Source of the DNA: Planctomycetales bacterium
GTDB taxonomy: Bacteria > Planctomycetota > Phycisphaerae > SM23-33
Reading direction: 5' to 3'
DNA length: 40,966 nt
Assembly (NCBI GenBank): GCA_030642005.1
Contig: DAOWOP010000002.1
Span: 1 to 40,966, forward strand
Position 1 is the first letter of the stretch; each line of letters begins with the position of its first letter. A program made the translations under genes and the position numbers. This document shows, piece by piece, positions 1 to 8,117 of the stretch. The notes beneath the pieces are model-generated. The model worked only from the letters and a program-made list of their open reading frames with translations. It made no database searches and had not been told where the DNA came from.

Positions 1-3
1 CCT

Positions 4-24
4 GACTACGGACTACCGGCTACC
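4..24. repeat. Heptamer tandem repeat
   Basis: Three consecutive 7-base units, GACTACG, GACTACC and GGCTACC, lie just upstream of the first gene. The array may continue to the left of the window. It belongs to the style of short-unit repeats seen at several intergenic junctions here. Confidence 0.55.
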
Positions 25-78
25 GGGCTTGGCACGGCGTCGCCCCGGCAAGCCGGCTACTAACTTTGGGAGCACCGG

Positions 79-2634
79 ATGGTCGGTCTCGTTATCGGCG
101 CAAGTTGGCTTATATTCACGCATCCGTTCTGGCTGGCGGCGATGCCGGCGGCGGCGCTGCCGGTATTGCTTGCGTGGCTGGCGCGGCGGCGCGGGCGGCG
201 GATTCCCGCACAGGCTGTGGCGATCCAATGCCTCGCGCTGGCGCTGCTGGCCGTCGCACTGGCGCGCCCGCGGGCGGCGATTGGCGGGCGGACGGACCTG
301 CCTTACCTGCTGCTGACCGATACCTCCGGGTCGGTGCGCGGGCAGGGGCGGACCATTCTGCAATCGGCCTTCCCGGCCGGGGCGGACGTGGAACGGTTCG
401 GCTTCGCCGACGGTATCGCCCGCGGTCAAACGCTACGCGCCGACGCCACACGCATAACGCCTCCCCTTCGGCTGATTGCATCGGCAGGCCCGAACGCTCT
501 GGCCGCTGCGATTATCGTAACCGACGGGCGATTCTCTCACGCCGATTACTGCGGCGCCGCCGAAGCCGTTGCCGGCATCGGCGTCGAGGTGTTCATCATT
601 CCAATGGACGCCCCACCGGCTGATGCGCGAATCACCGCTTTAGTCGCCCGTCGCACCTCCGCAACGCAGGTGGAAATTATCGTCGCCGTCTCGGCCAACG
701 CGCCGTTGAAGCGGACGCTGACCATAACCCGCCACGGCTCAACTGAGCTCGCCGAAGTCGGGCGCACCGAACCGCTTGCCGTCAGACAACTATCGCTGCC
801 GGGCAACTCGCCGATTACCATCCGAATAACCGACTCGGCCGCCGCGGACGCCGCGGTCGAATACTCCGCCCGCCTGATCGGCGAAGCCGTTATCACTGAA
901 AACGATTCAGCCTCGGCGATGGTCCTGCCGGTCCGACAGGTTGTCGCCGCCGTCGGCATCGGCCAGGCGGCCAAACCCATGCTCGGCGAAATCCGACATC
1001 CCATCACTTTCATTTCGCACGATGCGATGCCGGCGGATGCCGCGGCATTGGTCCGTTTTTCCGCTATCATCATATCTGATGCGACGGGTTCGTCTCTTTC
1101 GTTTGCGCAGCGAGACGCACTGGCCCAATACGTCCGCAGCGGCGGTGGATTGGTTTTGATCGGCACAGGCCCGCACGAAACGCCCGCCGACCGGAACGAC
1201 CCGCTCAATCGGACACTGCCTCTTCTGGCCAATCCCTTCCAGCGTCGCCCGCTGCACCTGGTGGTGCTTCTGGACAAGTCCGGCTCGATGGCCCAGCCGG
1301 CTCGTCGCGGCGGAGCGCGCCGTAGCCGGGCAGTTCGCGCTGCCGGCGGGTCGGCCCAGATAAAGTTCGACCTGGCCGCCGAAGCCGTCGCCGCCCTCAA
1401 GGACCACCTCACCGGGCGAGATACGCTGACGGTTATCGCCTTTGCCGACAGGCCGGACGTGGTGTACGACAGCGGCGATTCGCCGGGCGATTTCGCCGCG
1501 CTGCGTGAGGCGATCAGGCGCGTCCGCCCCGCCGGTTCGACCCGCGTTACTCCCGCCATCGAGTTGGCCCTGCTGAAAACGCCGCAGGCAGGACGCAGGA
1601 CGATGCTGCTGATCGTCAGCGACCTGAAGACCGAGCAGTTCAACCCAGCCGAATGGGCCGATGCGTTTCGCCGGGCCAAGGCCGGACTGGCTGTAGTGGC
1701 TGTTCGCGAAAGCCCGCCTACCGCGACGGCGGAGGCTGCGCCGACCCCGCTGAAAGCGCTGGCAGGACTGCTGGATGCGCCGTACGTCGAGCGGGACCGC
1801 CTCGCCGGACTGGCCGATGTGTTCGCCAAACTGGTCCGTCGAGGCAGAGGCAGCGTCATCCGCAAAGGACGCACCGGCCTGTCCGTTCCGGCCGCACTGT
1901 TCGACACCGCCCTGACCGCCCTGCCGGACATTGACGCTTACATCCTCTCTGCCGCACGGAAGCAGGCGGAGGTGCTCGCGTTCACATCCAGCGGCGATCC
2001 GATACTGGGCATTCGCCGGGCAGGCCTGGGACGGGCCGTCTGCCTGGCTGTGCCGGTCTCGGATATTGATAACACTGCCTGGGCCGGCACGCCCGCCGCA
2101 GCGAAACTTATCTCCGCCGCCGTTCGATGGGGCCTGCGAAGCACAAACGATCCGAGGTACGATGCGAAAATCAAACGAGACGGCGCACAGATTGAAATTA
2201 CACTGACGGCCCTGGACAAGGCGTCGCCCGTCAACGGCCTGGACCTTTCGGTCGAACTCGCCGCCGGCAGCGGTGAGCGGACACAAATCGCGAATTTCGA
2301 CCAGGTCGCCCCGGGGCGGTATCGGGCCTGGGCCGACTGGCCCGCGGACTCACCGGCCTCCGTAGCCGTTCGGGATAAAAACGGCGTCGCCGTCTGGCGG
2401 GGTTCGGCGGGAGGGCTGTATCCGAACGAGTATCGTTCGCTCGGAGCGGACTACGAATCTCTTCGCCGCCTGGCGAGTTTGACCGGCGGGCGGATCATCC
2501 GGGCAGGGCAACTCGACGACGTGCTGAAGCTATCATATCGCCGCCGAATGACAGGCCTCTGGCCCTGGCTGATTGCAGCGGCCTTGGCGCTGATGCTGGG
2601 CGAATGGTGCCTCGTCCGTATCACCCGGCGATAA
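79..2634 (+). CDS. Membrane-anchored VWA-domain protein (BatA/GATase-like architecture)
   Basis: This 851-residue protein has N-terminal hydrophobic segments (about residues 1-35 and 48-62) and a C-terminal membrane helix near residues 825-845, so most of it should be extracytoplasmic or between anchors. A von Willebrand A domain starts at about residue 393 with the MIDAS motif DKSGS at 399-403. A second MIDAS-like DTSGS occurs at 81-85, just after the second membrane segment. Residues about 285-390 resemble the glutamine-amidotransferase-like segment often placed before VWA domains in planctomycete membrane proteins. Such proteins are known from Bat/aerotolerance-type loci, but no MoxR ATPase or DUF58 gene is visible here, so that locus may lie to the left. 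Function is inferred at family level only. The ATG at 79 is used; an earlier start outside the window is unlikely because the hydrophobic leader begins here. Confidence 0.85.
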   Translation: MVGLVIGASWLIFTHPFWLAAMPAAALPVLLAWLARRRGRRIPAQAVAIQCLALALLAVALARPRAAIGGRTDLPYLLLTDTSGSVRGQGRTILQSAFPAGADVERFGFADGIARGQTLRADATRITPPLRLIASAGPNALAAAIIVTDGRFSHADYCGAAEAVAGIGVEVFIIPMDAPPADARITALVARRTSATQVEIIVAVSANAPLKRTLTITRHGSTELAEVGRTEPLAVRQLSLPGNSPITIRITDSAAADAAVEYSARLIGEAVITENDSASAMVLPVRQVVAAVGIGQAAKPMLGEIRHPITFISHDAMPADAAALVRFSAIIISDATGSSLSFAQRDALAQYVRSGGGLVLIGTGPHETPADRNDPLNRTLPLLANPFQRRPLHLVVLLDKSGSMAQPARRGGARRSRAVRAAGGSAQIKFDLAAEAVAALKDHLTGRDTLTVIAFADRPDVVYDSGDSPGDFAALREAIRRVRPAGSTRVTPAIELALLKTPQAGRRTMLLIVSDLKTEQFNPAEWADAFRRAKAGLAVVAVRESPPTATAEAAPTPLKALAGLLDAPYVERDRLAGLADVFAKLVRRGRGSVIRKGRTGLSVPAALFDTALTALPDIDAYILSAARKQAEVLAFTSSGDPILGIRRAGLGRAVCLAVPVSDIDNTAWAGTPAAAKLISAAVRWGLRSTNDPRYDAKIKRDGAQIEITLTALDKASPVNGLDLSVELAAGSGERTQIANFDQVAPGRYRAWADWPADSPASVAVRDKNGVAVWRGSAGGLYPNEYRSLGADYESLRRLASLTGGRIIRAGQLDDVLKLSYRRRMTGLWPWLIAAALALMLGEWCLVRITRR

Positions 2635-2650
2635 AACCGCTGAATCTTTC

Positions 2651-2678
2651 TTGTTCTCGTTGCCGACGGGTATATAAT
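2651..2678 (+). promoter_or_regulatory. Sigma70-like promoter of the 124-residue gene
   Basis: TTGTTC (2651-2656) and a perfect TATAAT (2673-2678) are separated by 16 bases, 55 bases upstream of the ATG at 2733. An AGGAG ribosome-binding site follows at 2721-2725. Confidence 0.55.
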
Positions 2679-2732
2679 GGCGAATTGGCAATTGATGGTT
2701 TGTTATCATATCGTTTATTCAGGAGAAAAAAG

Positions 2733-3107
2733 ATGTCCCAGAACGAAGAAGCCTCCATTCCTCTGGAAGACGAAGACCTTGCGCCGCTGTCGCTGGCCGA
2801 TGAGGAAGATACTTCCGGGCCGATCTCCGGAATGTCTTCAACCAAAATTCAAACCTTCGGCACCCACGCCGACTCTATCACGCAGGAGCACCAGTACAAG
2901 CGGACGCCGAACCTTACCGGCGCAGGCGCTGTCCGATGCCGACTGTTCCACTCAAAGATAACAGTCTCCGCCCTCGACCACATGGTCAACATGATAAACG
3001 AATGGCTCGACCAACACGAGATCGAGGCCAAGTACATCGGCCAGGTCGTCGGCACAATGGAAGGCAAAAACCCCGAGCCGAACGTCATCGTTACCGTGTG
3101 GTATTGA
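2733..3107 (+). CDS. Conserved-looking small protein of unknown function
   Basis: This predicted protein has 124 residues and no signal peptide or membrane segment. The first 40 residues are acidic and probably disordered (EDEDLAPLSLADEED). The C-terminal 75 residues look folded, with a helix around VSALDHMVNMINEWLDQHE followed by a strand pattern ending in NVIVTVWY. The start at 2733 is chosen over an upstream in-frame ATG because AGGAG lies 7 bases before it and the promoter TATAAT at 2673 would fall inside the longer version. I do not recognise the family. It stands alone between the VWA gene and a convergent histidine kinase. Confidence 0.75.
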   Translation: MSQNEEASIPLEDEDLAPLSLADEEDTSGPISGMSSTKIQTFGTHADSITQEHQYKRTPNLTGAGAVRCRLFHSKITVSALDHMVNMINEWLDQHEIEAKYIGQVVGTMEGKNPEPNVIVTVWY

Positions 3108-3252
3108 TACAACCGGAATACTCATGCCCTGCGTAGCGCTTCGCAGAGCAGAGCCGGAAGACCGTTGGACCGCCAGCTCACCGAAGGCCTTCCGTTGGCT
3201 GGGTTGCTGAACTTCCGCAACCGATTCACATTCGCGGATCGAGCGTTTTGTT

Positions 3253-4830
3253 TTAGTCGCGTTGACCGAGCGGGCTGACGGGCAGGATGAGCGTGAATGT
3301 CGCCCCGTGTCCCGGTTCGCTGTCGAGCGTAAGCCCGCCGCCCAGCAGGCCGGTGAGCGTTTTGGCTATTGCCAGTCCCAGCCCCGCCCCGCCATGCTCG
3401 CGCGTCATCGTGTTGTCCAGGCGTGAGAACTTTTCGAATATGCGTTTCTGGTCGGCGGCGGGGATTCCAGGCCCGGTGTCCGCCACCGCCATTGCCACCG
3501 AATCGACCTTCAGGGGTGAGACGACTGCGGCGACTCGGCGGGTGGAGATGGTAACGTCGCCGTCGGGCGGCGTGAACTTAATGGCGTTCGACAGAAGGTT
3601 GTAAAGTATCTGCTGGACCTTGCCGGGGTCGGTGGTTACCACGGGGATGCCATCAGCCAGTTTCACCTCCAGCCGGAGGTGCTTTTTATCGGCCAGCGGG
3701 CGGACCAGTTGGCCCAGCGTCTCGGCCAGGTCGGTTATTGAAACCTTCTCCCGCCTGACCTCGCCGGTTCCGGCCTCAATCTTCGCAGCCGCCAGAAGGT
3801 CGTTGACGATCCCCGCCAGCAGACGCGCGGAGGTAAGGATGTTTCCTGCGTGTCGGCGACGCTTCTGGTCCTCGGTTTCGGCCAGGAGTTCGGCAAAGCC
3901 TATGATGCTGTTGAGCGGAGTACGCAATTCGTGCGAGACGTTGGCGAGAAACTCGTTCTTGATTCGCCCGGCCTCGTACAGCGCGACGTTTGCCTCGGCC
4001 AGTTCGCTCAATCGCAGGTCCAGCGCGCGGTTCGCCTGGCGGAGTTGGTCGGCCTGGGCGTTTATGACATCGAGCATTTCGTTGAAGCGCTGCGAGAGTT
4101 TTTGGAACTCGTCCCCGCTGGACAGGTCGCATCGCCCGGTAAGGTCGCCCTCGGCAACCTTGTCAGCCAGGTCGTCGAGCCGGCGGACAGGTTTCAAAAC
4201 AACCTGCCGGGTAATGAAATGAAGCGTAATCAGCGCCGTCATTGCCGCAATGATTGCGCCCAGCATGAACATTCCGCGGGTCCACCAGAGAAACGCCCCT
4301 GCCGGGGGTGGCATGGTGATGTCAATGACGCCGATCAGTTGCCCCGGCTGGAGGTTCGGAGCGCTGGATGAGTCGCTGCGGTGCAGGTAGGAGGCCTTCG
4401 CACGCACGGCGGCCAGGCAGCGATAGACCTTCCGCCCTTCCTCGTCGGCCTCGGTCAGCAGGACCATCTCGCGCTGCCGTTCGGCGCCGAAGAGCGACAC
4501 TGCCCGGCGGACGGACGCATCCATCGCCCCGTCGTCTTCGCCGCCGGAGATGAGCGAGATGAAACCAAGCCCGTGCCGACCGTCGCCCCCGGCGGTGAAA
4601 TATCTCGCCACGTCGCTTTCGGCCAGCGGGGCGATTTGGCGATTCTGCTCCCATTCGTGCAGCGCCAGGCGGGCTATCTCGGCGGCCGATCTCTCAACGG
4701 CTGCTTCGGTCAGACGCTCCGTGAAATACCACGGCAGCGCCAACGCCGAGACGATAATCACCAGCCCGGCGACGGCGAATAATACGCGAAACTTCGTCGC
4801 CAGCGATATGCGTACAAAACTCTTGGCCAT
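3253..4830 (-). CDS. Membrane sensor histidine kinase (HAMP-HisKA-HATPase)
   Basis: The protein has 525 residues. A first membrane helix lies at about 13-34, an extracytoplasmic sensor region at 35-178 (resembling the Tll0287/DUF3365 class but lacking its Cys motif), a second helix at about 182-204, a HAMP domain at 205-258 and a coiled coil to about 290. The HisKA domain carries the phospho-acceptor His300 in NVSHELRTPLNS. The ATPase domain shows the N box (ILYNLLSNAIKF, about 408-419), G1 DTGPGI (451-456) and G2 GGAGLGLA (480-487), so it should be catalytically competent. No response regulator is adjacent, so it is an orphan kinase and its target cannot be read from context. The signal it senses is unknown. 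Confidence 0.92.
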   Translation of the reverse strand: MAKSFVRISLATKFRVLFAVAGLVIIVSALALPWYFTERLTEAAVERSAAEIARLALHEWEQNRQIAPLAESDVARYFTAGGDGRHGLGFISLISGGEDDGAMDASVRRAVSLFGAERQREMVLLTEADEEGRKVYRCLAAVRAKASYLHRSDSSSAPNLQPGQLIGVIDITMPPPAGAFLWWTRGMFMLGAIIAAMTALITLHFITRQVVLKPVRRLDDLADKVAEGDLTGRCDLSSGDEFQKLSQRFNEMLDVINAQADQLRQANRALDLRLSELAEANVALYEAGRIKNEFLANVSHELRTPLNSIIGFAELLAETEDQKRRRHAGNILTSARLLAGIVNDLLAAAKIEAGTGEVRREKVSITDLAETLGQLVRPLADKKHLRLEVKLADGIPVVTTDPGKVQQILYNLLSNAIKFTPPDGDVTISTRRVAAVVSPLKVDSVAMAVADTGPGIPAADQKRIFEKFSRLDNTMTREHGGAGLGLAIAKTLTGLLGGGLTLDSEPGHGATFTLILPVSPLGQRD

Positions 4831-4886
4831 AACGTTATTCTACCGGATTACCCGTTTAGCCGTCGCCGGGATGGCGACGTGTTGTC

Positions 4887-5309
4887 TCACTCGGCGCCGT
4901 CGTCGTCGGGGGGATTTTCAACGATTATCACGTCGCCGGGCCTGAAGCCGAGTGTTTCGGCGGCATCTGCGGGCAGATACAGTGCCCTTACGTCCCGGCC
5001 GTTGAGATTGACCTGTTCGGTCTTGAGGTCTTCACGCTGCACCTTATAACGGCGCATCGCCTTGGAGGCCATTTGCTGAAGCATTGTCTCAAGGGTCTCC
5101 GGGCTGCCTGAGAATCGCACGCCCGCGCCGGTCGATAACTTCAGTTGGTTTCGCAGCCCGGCGGCCTCGCGTTCGGCCCGCATCGCTCGGGTTCGCATGC
5201 GCAAACATAGCCCGGCCAGGAGGGCAATAATCAGCAACAGTAGCGAACCGGCGATTATCGTGAACCTTGTATCAATCTCCGAAGAACCTTTTGCGGTTTC
5301 GTCGTTCAT
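4887..5309 (-). CDS. Small membrane-anchored protein of unknown function
   Basis: The protein has 140 residues with one N-terminal membrane helix (about residues 17-39) followed by a basic stretch and a soluble domain. The C-terminal part (VRALYLPADAAETLGFRPGDVIIVENP) resembles the short beta-hairpin fold of SpoVT/AbrB-type or swapped-hairpin domains, but this is weak pattern similarity. It lies 56 bases upstream of the histidine kinase on the same strand, so co-transcription is possible. It could be an accessory of the kinase or unrelated. Confidence 0.7.
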   Translation of the reverse strand: MNDETAKGSSEIDTRFTIIAGSLLLLIIALLAGLCLRMRTRAMRAEREAAGLRNQLKLSTGAGVRFSGSPETLETMLQQMASKAMRRYKVQREDLKTEQVNLNGRDVRALYLPADAAETLGFRPGDVIIVENPPDDDGAE

Positions 5310-5332
5310 GCCGTTTTCCTAACAAAAAGTAA

Positions 5333-5444
5333 AGCAGGGATACAGGGGATAAGAAATAATTAATTCTTTCAAAAAAACACCAGCGTTCCTTTTCTGCTGT
5401 TGATTAATCTATGTTTTATCCCCTGTATCCCATGCATCCCTGCT
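5333..5444. repeat. Inverted repeat, GGGATACAGGGGAT family, copy 1
   Basis: The left arm (5333-5352) and right arm (5416-5444) are inverted copies of AGCAGGGATACAGGGGATAA, the right arm carrying 9 extra bases. The outer end of the right arm supplies the TAG stop codon of the radical SAM gene at 5443-5445. Related copies occur at 11751-11869 and at 28535/29287. Confidence 0.75.
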
Positions 5445-6858
5445 AATTTTTTTCTCCCAGGCTGCGTGCGATGCGTTGTTCGTCGTCTGGTGCGGCGAAG
5501 TCGGAGAACCTCGGCAGGGGCCGGCCTCGCTTGCCGTAGTAATACGTCAGACCTCTATAAATGGCAAAGTTGGCGAGATAGGAATTCTTCTTCAACGGCA
5601 GCGCCTTGAGCCGCTTGACCGCGCTGCGCGGAGTATAGAACTCGTGAAACGCAGCCATCTGGGCGTGGCGGAGTTGGTCGATTGTCATCTTCGCCGGCTG
5701 GAAGACCACCGTCGCACCGTTGTACTTGTCCCAGTCGGTCGTCAGCAACCGGCCTTCGCGGCGGAACTGGTCGAAGACGGCCGTGCCGGGATAAGGCGTC
5801 AGGATCGGATAGCAACTCATGCACAGGTCGGCCCGCTGGGCAAAGCGGACTGCCTCCATGCAGTCGCGCCAGTCGTCGCTGTCGAAACCGAAAATGAACG
5901 AACCCCAGATGCTGATGCTGTAAGACTGAATCTTCTTTATCCGCTCGATATACGTTTCGGCCCTGGCGTAACTCTTGCCGGACTCGGCGAGTGTTTCATT
6001 TTTCGGGCTTTCCAGGCCCAGGATCAGCCCAATGCACCCGCTGTCGCGCATCGTCGCAAGAAGGCGGTCGTTATTGGCGATGAGGATGTCGCACTGACTG
6101 GCCCAGCGGACCTTGAGTGGCTTTAGTTTCTCGAAAAGTTCCATCGCCCAGGCGTGGTTGCCGGCGACGTTGTCGTCGGAGAAGATAAACACCCTGCTGC
6201 CGAAGCGTTCATACGCCTCGGCTATCTCATCGACGATGTCGGCGATTTCCCGCTGTCGGAATTTTCTGCCGAAAATTGCGGGCGTAGTACAGAAGGTGCA
6301 GGCGTGTGGGCAGCCGCGGGTCGTCTGGATAGGGTTGAAGACGAGGTATTCCGCCGGGTCCAACAGGTCCTTTCGCGGCGTGGCGATGGGCGTTTCGGCC
6401 ACCTCGGTCCAGTCGTAGAGCGGTTTGGCCTGCCCGGCGTCCAGGTCGCGCAGCGCCCTCGGCAGCGTCGCTTCGGCGTCGCCCCGGCAGACGATTTGTG
6501 CGTGCTGGAGCGCCTCGTCGGGCAGAGCGGACGGATGAATCCCGCCAAGGATCACCGGCACGCCAAGGGCGCGGTACTGGTCGGCTATCTCGTACGCCCG
6601 GCGGGCCTGCGTGGTCATCGCACCGATGCCGACAGCGTCGACATCGGCGGTCGCCGTGTGCAGCGCGTCGGTGATGTTCTCATCGACGATTTCGACGTCC
6701 CACCCGTCGGGGACCACCGCCGCGCATATCGCCAGGTTCAGCGGCATGAACAGCGCCCGCCGGGAAAACGTCATCTTCCGGATAATCTCCGGCATCGTAA
6801 TTGTCGAAAGCGCGCTGTGAGGGTTGATCAGCCGAAGTCTTCTCGATTGCGGATTCAC
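5443..6858 (-). CDS. B12-binding-domain radical SAM protein
   Basis: The protein has 471 residues. The N-terminal cobalamin-binding-like domain begins with RLRLINPHSAL and contains VEIVDEN and GIGAMTTQARRAYEIADQYR. The radical SAM core has the cluster motif CPHACTFC (CxxxCxxC) in the segment TTRGCPHACTFCTTP, followed by FSDDN and LGLES. The family covers P-methyltransferase-like, BchE-like and hopanoid-modifying enzymes, and the substrate cannot be read from sequence. A GTG at 6858 is chosen as start because it retains the family-typical LINP strand. The longer ATG reading starting at 6954 would translate an octamer repeat array, and the ATG at 6795 would remove the first strand. The stop codon lies inside a palindromic repeat arm. 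Confidence 0.85.
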   Translation of the reverse strand: MNPQSRRLRLINPHSALSTITMPEIIRKMTFSRRALFMPLNLAICAAVVPDGWDVEIVDENITDALHTATADVDAVGIGAMTTQARRAYEIADQYRALGVPVILGGIHPSALPDEALQHAQIVCRGDAEATLPRALRDLDAGQAKPLYDWTEVAETPIATPRKDLLDPAEYLVFNPIQTTRGCPHACTFCTTPAIFGRKFRQREIADIVDEIAEAYERFGSRVFIFSDDNVAGNHAWAMELFEKLKPLKVRWASQCDILIANNDRLLATMRDSGCIGLILGLESPKNETLAESGKSYARAETYIERIKKIQSYSISIWGSFIFGFDSDDWRDCMEAVRFAQRADLCMSCYPILTPYPGTAVFDQFRREGRLLTTDWDKYNGATVVFQPAKMTIDQLRHAQMAAFHEFYTPRSAVKRLKALPLKKNSYLANFAIYRGLTYYYGKRGRPLPRFSDFAAPDDEQRIARSLGEKN

Positions 6859-6859
6859 C

Positions 6860-6907
6860 GGTCTTTCGGTATTCCGGTCTTTCGGTATTCCGGTATTCCG
6901 GTCTTTT
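6860..6907. repeat. Octamer tandem repeat
   Basis: Six consecutive 8-base units alternate GGTCTTTC and GGTATTCC directly upstream of the radical SAM start codon. On the minus strand this is the mRNA leader of that gene. The units are purely intergenic in pattern and argue against the longer reading of the gene. Confidence 0.7.
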
Positions 6908-6923
6908 TCCAAGTCCCAAGTCC

Positions 6924-7412
6924 CTATTGTAGATAAACCTCTGCTATTACCCATCGGCTCCTGCCGGGCTTGGCGGCCTCAATGCGGACATAGCGTGCGA
7001 GCGTCGGGGCCGGCAGCGAGACAATCGTAAGGCGCCGCGTGCCGGGCGCGATGTATCTATTGTTGAAAATTTTACCATCCACGCTGGTGGATACATCGAC
7101 ACTCCGGCAATGGCCGCTCTTGGCGCCGCCGTGCTCGATAATAACGGTCTGAAAGAGGCAGACCTTCTTCAGGTCGATGATCAGTTCGGCCCCCTGGTAC
7201 TGATAGTTGCTACTAGCGGCTGTGGCCAGGTCTTCATCGGCGGCGGCGGCGGGATTGGTCAGATCGCCCCGAACGCTCCAGGTGTTCTTGGGCGTGATGT
7301 CCGCACCGAGATAGCCGCCGGTACTTGGGCTATAGACAGGCGTGATAACATCACACCCGACCACTACGCCGGCCAGAAAAATCAGAACGATACCTTTTCG
7401 CAGATAATTCAT
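6924..7412 (-). CDS. Lipoprotein with F5/8 type C (discoidin-like) domain
   Basis: The protein has 162 residues with a short signal sequence and a lipobox ending VVVGC (Cys at residue 20), so it is likely lipid-anchored. Residues about 45-160 match the discoidin/F5-8C pattern: TAASSNYQYQGAELIIDLKK near the start, then VDVSTSVDGKIF and the C-terminal ARYVRIEAAKPGRSRWVIAEVYL. Such domains bind carbohydrate or lipid at the cell surface. The ATG at 7412 is preferred to the upstream in-frame start because a TATAAT promoter overlaps the upstream segment and the lipoprotein signal starts here. The mRNA would be leaderless. Confidence 0.8.
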   Translation of the reverse strand: MNYLRKGIVLIFLAGVVVGCDVITPVYSPSTGGYLGADITPKNTWSVRGDLTNPAAAADEDLATAASSNYQYQGAELIIDLKKVCLFQTVIIEHGGAKSGHCRSVDVSTSVDGKIFNNRYIAPGTRRLTIVSLPAPTLARYVRIEAAKPGRSRWVIAEVYLQ

Positions 7413-7421
7413 AGCCCAGAC

Positions 7422-7450
7422 ATTATACACGCAAATCCGCGGGCGTGAAA
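7422..7450 (-). promoter_or_regulatory. Promoter of the discoidin-like lipoprotein, leaderless
   Basis: On the minus strand TTTCAC (7450-7445) and a perfect TATAAT (7427-7422) are separated by 17 bases. The ATG at 7412 begins only 9 bases after the -10 box, so transcription should start at or next to the start codon. Confidence 0.55.
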
Positions 7451-7792
7451 GGGCCACTCACGACAGAACGAGCATGGTTTTACCGGCGTAGGGCCAGCCA
7501 CAAAGCCTTGCGGGACAAGGGGTAAGAATAAAAGTGTCAAAATCGCCAATTTGTCCGAAACTATTTGCCGTCCGGAACGTTTAAAATATAGAGGGTTGGT
7601 TCGTAGGATTGCAGGCGGTATCGGCCGATAAGGCGGTAAAAAATGAGGCGGGTAAATGCTAAAAACGACGGGGCTCGAAGCCGGCTGACTGTCCGCAAAA
7701 GACGCACCGGGCGACCCCACTACGCCCGCCTGACGGATTCCGCCTGTAGCGATTATTTCCGCGTTCCGCCTTCAGCGGCCAGGCCCAAGCGG
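7451..7792. other. Intergenic stretch without a convincing gene
   Basis: About 340 bases separate the lipoprotein promoter from the small zinc-ribbon gene. An in-frame upstream ATG at 7643 would extend the zinc ribbon by 50 residues of low-complexity basic sequence without a ribosome-binding site, so I leave it out. No tRNA, strong hairpin or repeat was seen. Confidence 0.4.
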
Positions 7793-7933
7793 ATGTTTGT
7801 CAACTGCCACTACTGCGGCTACGCCCCGGCGCACGGGCTGATCCCGAAGACCGGCCTGTGCCCGAAGTGCGGCTCAATGAGTTGGGACCGATTCGCCCTC
7901 GCTGAACCTCTCGTGCCCGAACATATGAAATAA
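7793..7933 (+). CDS. 46-residue zinc-ribbon protein
   Basis: The short protein begins MFVNCHYCGYAPAHG and has two paired-cysteine knuckles, CHYC near the N terminus and CPKC about 20 residues later, which is the layout of a single zinc ribbon. The C terminus is DRFALAEPLVPEHMK. The ATG at 7793 is chosen because the knuckle starts right after it. No partner gene is evident; the neighbours are a divergent lipoprotein gene and cinA, the latter behind a palindromic repeat. Function is unknown. Confidence 0.6.
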   Translation: MFVNCHYCGYAPAHGLIPKTGLCPKCGSMSWDRFALAEPLVPEHMK

Positions 7934-7945
7934 CCAGCCGCGCCC

Positions 7946-8098
7946 AAATCCGAAGCACGAAACTCGAAACAATATCGAATGACCAAAATTCAAATTCTCC
8001 AAACGCCCCCTACAGCAGGTTTCGGTGAGATTGTTTTGAAGATTTGAATTTCGGATTTGAAATTTGTTTCGGATTTCGATATTCGCATTTCGGATTTG
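7946..8098. repeat. AT-rich inverted repeat (AAATCCGAA family), copy 1
   Basis: The left arm begins AAATCCGAAGCACGAAACTCG and contains GAAACAATATCGAA. The right arm contains TTTGTTTCGGATTTCGATATTCG. The arms are imperfect inverted copies, and the same sequences recur at 12946-13106 between feoA and feoB. The element is non-coding and AT-rich compared with its surroundings. Confidence 0.7.
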
Positions 8099-8117
8099 CT
8101 TCTAATATAGACGCACT

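Noticed and set aside
546..2286. Long minus-strand ORFs of about 460 codons opposite the VWA gene
   Set aside because: They are composition shadows of a GC-rich gene: Arg/Ser/Ala-rich, no domain, no ribosome-binding site, while the plus strand shows clear VWA motifs.
3108..3252. A tRNA or small RNA downstream of the 124-residue gene
   Set aside because: There is some pairing around GAAGGCCTTC, but no cloverleaf or promoter was recognised.
4368..4945. Plus-strand ORFs opposite the start of the histidine kinase gene
   Set aside because: They are reverse readings of the kinase sensor region with no domain and no ribosome-binding site.
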